Below are positions 60,439-64,000 of a DNA stretch of 64,000 nt, piece by piece. Each line of letters opens with the position of its first letter. The stretch's first letter is position 1. The position numbers were made by a program, and so were the translations under genes. The stretch comes from Rothia dentocariosa ATCC 17931 (GTDB lineage Bacteria > Actinomycetota > Actinomycetes > Actinomycetales > Micrococcaceae): positions 372,001-436,000 of the forward strand of contig NC_014643.1 of NCBI RefSeq assembly GCF_000164695.2, in the 5' to 3' direction. The notes beneath the pieces are model-generated. The model was not told the origin of the DNA. It did no database searches and saw nothing but the letters and a program-made list of their open reading frames with translations.

Positions 60439-61749
60439 TCACGACCTCTCGTGCCGAGTGGCAGGTGCATCCTGGAAGAGACCGGATTTATCGGTGCTTT
60501 TACCGCTCTCTCCCTTTGAAGCCCTCAAGATTCCCACCAGAATTACCGTGAATCCGCACAGCGGAGCAGCCCCGAGGGCGAGCTCGGTACGGCTCACCAC
60601 GTCCAGCGGCACGTGCAGCATAAGCAGGGCCAACGCAGCCGCACAAACCCAACCGCTCACATATAAACGGTGCATATTCAAGGCAATAGCCAGATTTCCA
60701 GCGAGCACGAGCACGGCGATAATCGCGGACTCAAAGGTCAAAACGGCAAGCATCATTCCGGGTGCAAGACCGGCATATTTAGAGTAGAAAATGTCAAAGA
60801 GAAAAGGACCGATAAGATAGGCAAGCAGTGCGCCGAAACCGCCGATTCCCAGAACCCACAGACACGGGCGGGCTAAAGCGCGCAGTGGGTAATCTTGGTG
60901 CTTCAAGAAAGCCGATATAGCAACCCCTTGAAAGGCCTGAAGCGGCATCATAATCGGCGAACGTGTAACGCCAATAGCAGCAACCAAGGCATTGAACTGT
61001 GCGCTTTGATCCTGCGTTGTGAACTGTAAGAAAAAGGGGAACGCCGTCATAAGAATCGATGCACCGGCGGATGAAAGCATGAGCATCACAATATTTCGTG
61101 CATACCGCCGCGAACTAACATCAATGCTCGCGTACCAGACGCGCCGCCCGGTACGTGAAAATACGACGCACGGAAGCCAGATCAGCGAAGCAACAACCAC
61201 GGCGGTCTCAAATCCGAGCAGGTGCCACGACAACGCTACCGCCGCCAGTGTTGCCGCCAAGCGTATCAGTGCCTCACCGCTGCCTAAAGCGGCGTAAAAA
61301 TACCAGGAATCCCGCCCTGCGGATGCGCCGCTGACCGCAGCGTAGACGGCGTACATCACGACGCCGAACGCTATCAGTACAACACTCATCTGCGGGTAGA
61401 TGGGGAAAGCAGAGGACCACAGTGGTGAGGTCATGACGACGATCGCGGCAATACCCAGGCCTAACAGGGCTGCCACGGCGGAATATGAAAGTCTATTGGT
61501 GTGTGTTCGTGATTCCGGCTTCTGCAGAAGGGCCGCCCCGACTGCCCGCGTTGTCTCCTGCTGAATAGCGCCGGTTATACCGTAAATTCCGAACACGAGA
61601 GGCCAGAATGCGGACTGAAACTGCCTAAATTCACTGTGCGATAAAAAATATGCAGCAATAACCGATATAGCAAACGTTGCCGCAGCCGCTATAACCGAGC
61701 TGAAGAATATTGCGGCAGATTGATATGCGGTAACGGTTTTGTGGGCCAT
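60439..61749 (-). CDS. Multi-pass membrane protein, polysaccharide/lipid flippase-like (MOP superfamily)
   Basis: This 436-residue protein has about twelve hydrophobic spans, with the arrangement and N-terminal pattern of oligosaccharide flippases (SVIAAAATFAISVIAAYFLS, followed by SEFRQFQSAFWPLVFGIYG). Mid-protein spans and the RRYARNIVMLMLSSAGASIL stretch also fit MOP transporters such as Wzx/MurJ relatives. It may carry a lipid-linked sugar across the membrane. No glycosyltransferase genes are adjacent, so the substrate is unknown. AAGGGA precedes the ATG. An upstream gap of about 120 bases separates it from the polyprenyl synthase. Confidence 0.65.
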   Translation of the reverse strand: MAHKTVTAYQSAAIFFSSVIAAAATFAISVIAAYFLSHSEFRQFQSAFWPLVFGIYGITGAIQQETTRAVGAALLQKPESRTHTNRLSYSAVAALLGLGIAAIVVMTSPLWSSAFPIYPQMSVVLIAFGVVMYAVYAAVSGASAGRDSWYFYAALGSGEALIRLAATLAAVALSWHLLGFETAVVVASLIWLPCVVFSRTGRRVWYASIDVSSRRYARNIVMLMLSSAGASILMTAFPFFLQFTTQDQSAQFNALVAAIGVTRSPIMMPLQAFQGVAISAFLKHQDYPLRALARPCLWVLGIGGFGALLAYLIGPFLFDIFYSKYAGLAPGMMLAVLTFESAIIAVLVLAGNLAIALNMHRLYVSGWVCAAALALLMLHVPLDVVSRTELALGAAPLCGFTVILVGILRASKGESGKSTDKSGLFQDAPATRHERS

Positions 61750-61868
61750 AGTTTCCCTTAAAGAGCTCTATCGAGTTCAGCTCCACCTGGGCGTTCTTCA
61801 CACACTATGCTGCATCAATATGCGCATTCTCGTGAAGAAGTCTTCCTGAAACAACCGTATCACGCGGT

Positions 61869-62930
61869 TTAGCCCTCGCGATGTACCACGGCATGCGCGA
61901 AGGATTCCAGTGCCGCCTTCGCGGTGGAATCCGGCAGCGGCGCAATGGCTGCAATCGCACGATCCGCCCAGTCATAGGCTATCTGCCACGCTTCCTGCGT
62001 GACCGGATGCGCGGCGAGCGCGGATACAGCGGCGGCAAGCGCATCGTCACTCGATAGGTCTGCCTCAATGAGCGTTCGAACCTGACGGGCTGATTCGTCC
62101 CCGGCCTCTGCAGCACGGTTGAGCAGAATAGTCGGCAGGGTCGGCACACCCTCACGCAGATCGGTGCCCTGGGTTTTTCCGGAGGATGCACCATCGCTGA
62201 CAATATCGATCACGTCATCAGCGAGCTGGAATGCCACGCCCACGAGTTCGCCGTAGGTGGCGAGCATCTGAATAACCTCTTCGGAGGCCCCCGCCAAGAG
62301 TGATCCGTACTCCCCCGCCGCCGCGATCAGCGAGCCGGTTTTCCCTTCAATCACGGCGATATAGTGGTCGAGAATATCCTGGTTTTCGCGTACACCGGTT
62401 GTTTCGTAGAGCTGCCCCAGCACCAGGCGCTCGAAGGTTTGCGCCTGAATTTTCATGGGTCGCGTGCCCAGATCGGAGACCAGCAGCGAGGCACGGGAGA
62501 AAATGAGGTCACCCGTCAGGATGGCGACGGAATTTCCCCAAATGGTCTGGGCGGTATCGACGCCGCGGCGTTTGGGCGCGTCGTCCATCACATCGTCGTG
62601 GTAGAGGGTCGCCAGATGAGTGAGTTCGACAACCACCGCAGCCTCAATCACGTCGTCGTTAATCTGTCCATCCACGGCGGCGGCAAGCAGGGTCAGGAGG
62701 GGACGCACGCGCTTTCCACCGGCGAGCAGTAAATGTCGGGCGGCAACATCGGCGAGCTTATCGGTGTAGCTGATAGCCTCGGCAAGCCGCTCTTCAATCC
62801 GCGCCAGCGAGGTAAGAATCTGGGGGCCAAGCTGCGGGTCGGACGCAATGAGCTCAAACCCGGCGGGCAGGTTGAAATCGAGTCCTGCCATCAGGTCGGT
62901 GGCTGCAATGGATTGCTCTGAGGTGCTCAC
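61869..62930 (-). CDS. Polyprenyl diphosphate synthase
   Basis: The 353-residue enzyme (from GTG 62930, preceded by GAAGAAGG) is a trans-isoprenyl chain synthase. It has the first aspartate-rich motif in LYHDDVMDDAPKRRG, a GKRVRP motif (LAGGKRVRPLLTLLA), GKTGSLIAAAGEYG and the second aspartate-rich motif QLADDVIDIVSD. Next to menG, its product is probably the menaquinone side chain (heptaprenyl to nonaprenyl). The frame is open 17 codons further upstream to an ATG at 62981, so that start is a possible alternative. It follows menG in the same direction. Confidence 0.9.
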   Translation of the reverse strand: MSTSEQSIAATDLMAGLDFNLPAGFELIASDPQLGPQILTSLARIEERLAEAISYTDKLADVAARHLLLAGGKRVRPLLTLLAAAVDGQINDDVIEAAVVVELTHLATLYHDDVMDDAPKRRGVDTAQTIWGNSVAILTGDLIFSRASLLVSDLGTRPMKIQAQTFERLVLGQLYETTGVRENQDILDHYIAVIEGKTGSLIAAAGEYGSLLAGASEEVIQMLATYGELVGVAFQLADDVIDIVSDGASSGKTQGTDLREGVPTLPTILLNRAAEAGDESARQVRTLIEADLSSDDALAAAVSALAAHPVTQEAWQIAYDWADRAIAAIAPLPDSTAKAALESFAHAVVHREG

Positions 62931-62998
62931 GATGCCTTCTTCGGTGTGTTGGTGCGTAGCTGTATGCTGTGTGTTGCTCAATGATGGTGTGCTGAGTG

Positions 62999-63724
62999 TT
63001 AGTTTTGGGGTTTGAAACCACGGTGAATGGCAACAATTCCGCCGCTGAGATTACGATATTTGACGTCCTGCCAGCCCGCCTGCGCGAACTTGTGGGCAAG
63101 GGTTCTCTGATCCGGCCAATCGATAATCGACTCCGCCAAATATACATAGGATTCCGGGTTTGAGGAGATCGCGCGCGCTACGGGCGGTATCGCCTTCATA
63201 ATGTATTCCTTATATACCTTACCGAAAGGGGCGAAGGTTGGGGTTGAGAATTCCAGCACCACGATGCGCCCGCCGGGCTTAGTAACCCGGTACAGTTCGC
63301 TCAGCGCACGAGGGTAATCTGCAACGTTACGCAAACCGTAGGACATGGTGACGGCATCGAAGCTGTCGTCCTCGAAAGGAAGGTCGGTAACATCCGCCCG
63401 CACGAAGGTCATATCGGGGCGGCGTTTACGCCCGACCTCCAGCATCCCTTCGGAAAGGTCCGCAGCGATAACATCAATCCCGGCGTCGGCGAAAGGCTCG
63501 GATGAGGTTCCGGTACCGGCAGCAACGTCGAGAACCTTCTGCCCGGGACGCGCATCCACGGCGGCGACGGTCTGCTTGCGCCAGTAGATGTGCCGTCCCA
63601 GCGACAAGATGCCGTTCATCAAGTCGTAGCGCTTCGCGACGGTGTCAAACATGGCGGCGATATCGCCGGTCTTCTTGTCAAGGGTTGCGCGGGTACCCTG
63701 AACATTTTTCTCTACGTTGCTCAC
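62999..63724 (-). CDS. menG: Demethylmenaquinone methyltransferase
   Basis: This 241-residue SAM-dependent methyltransferase completes menaquinone (vitamin K2) synthesis. The UbiE/MenG family motifs are seen: [18 protein letters not shown], the SAM-binding [19 protein letters not shown], and the family signature [20 protein letters not shown]. The GTG at 63724 is the start. It precedes a polyprenyl synthase gene on the same strand by 69 bases, so the pair serve menaquinone synthesis. Confidence 0.94.
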   Translation of the reverse strand: MSNVEKNVQGTRATLDKKTGDIAAMFDTVAKRYDLMNGILSLGRHIYWRKQTVAAVDARPGQKVLDVAAGTGTSSEPFADAGIDVIAADLSEGMLEVGRKRRPDMTFVRADVTDLPFEDDSFDAVTMSYGLRNVADYPRALSELYRVTKPGGRIVVLEFSTPTFAPFGKVYKEYIMKAIPPVARAISSNPESYVYLAESIIDWPDQRTLAHKFAQAGWQDVKYRNLSGGIVAIHRGFKPQN

Positions 63725-64000
63725 GCCTTCAATTGTGGCATGTTCTACCGCCCGTGGGGTAGTTGAGCACCTCCTGATACGTCATCTGAGGTGGCGAACA
63801 CTTTAACTCACGAAAATATGCACTCTTGTGCTCGGTGTTGCGCACGTGCAGTACGCTTCTCCCGCCGTCCGCTGCGGCGCGGCAGCATTCCTGGTTTTAT
63901 GCATACTATGCATACATAATTCGTCATTTCCTCAGAAAAATAGTGAATATTTATAGGCATACTTGCATTCTTTATCGTGCAGGTGCACAATGGAAAACAT
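63725..64000. other. Upstream region of menG and right end of window
   Basis: About 275 bases. It contains the tandem palindromes listed separately and an ATG at 63993 (ATGGAAAA) that may be the start of a plus-strand gene continuing outside the window. No ORF can be confirmed here. Confidence 0.35.
63898..63914. repeat. Tandem palindromes TATGCATA
   Basis: TATGCATA occurs at 63898-63905 and 63907-63914, one base apart, in the region upstream of menG. Two adjacent perfect palindromes could be a DNA-binding site for a dimeric regulator. Confidence 0.55.

Noticed and set aside
63993..64000. A new gene starting at the right window edge
   Set aside because: Only eight bases are visible, so it cannot be supported as a CDS.

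Overview
The window looks like chromosome from a high-GC Gram-positive actinobacterium, most likely a Micrococcaceae member such as Rothia. This is inferred from a mycothiol synthase gene (mshD), an actinobacterial GlnR, a MutT1-type Nudix/phosphatase fusion, a HadA/HadB-like dehydratase pair next to murB, a menaquinone methyltransferase beside a polyprenyl synthase, and moderate-GC codon use. No species-level marker (16S rRNA) is present.

Layout. 1-10.4 kb is ordinary housekeeping: the 3' end of an aminotransferase, pfkA, ygfZ, a nitrobindin-like protein, a 38-residue membrane peptide, glnR, mshD, ppk and a MutT1-like gene. 10.5-26.1 kb is a polymorphic toxin island. A 2330-residue Rhs/YD-repeat protein ends in a barnase/RNase Sa-like domain. 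It is followed by an AT-rich array of ten barstar-like immunity genes in three sub-families (two of them frameshifted at homopolymers), two promoterless orphan toxin C-termini and one unrecognised ORF. The array has been built by segmental duplication and mosaic recombination. By comparison with RNase Sa, the full-length toxin has lost two of four catalytic residues, while both orphan tips keep them.

26.2-29.8 kb holds thyA, folA, asd and a PGPGW membrane protein. 30-34.7 kb holds a second, unrecognised paralogous family: a 270-residue gene, a 67-residue remnant and a 584-residue tandem-duplicated gene with a 3x27 bp internal repeat, interrupted by a NiaP-like MFS transporter. 34.7-36.3 kb has a membrane protein divergent from a marR-DUF1697 operon, with overlapping palindromes between them. 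36.3-39.7 kb is murB, a hadAB-like pair and a flavin monooxygenase. A tRNA-Thr/Met/Thr cluster and tRNA-Tyr follow.

40.3-64 kb holds a DEAD-box helicase, a DUF2079 protein, an AlkA-like glycosylase, thioredoxin, yajQ, htpX, a PerR/CatR regulator with a good PerR box beside a catalase gene, an ABC exporter operon with a clear promoter, a YezG/SseB-like protein, a DUF6882-like protein, rarD, the metP-metS amino-acid transporter pair, a flippase-like protein, a polyprenyl diphosphate synthase and menG. All functions are from sequence reading and family knowledge; no database search was run.
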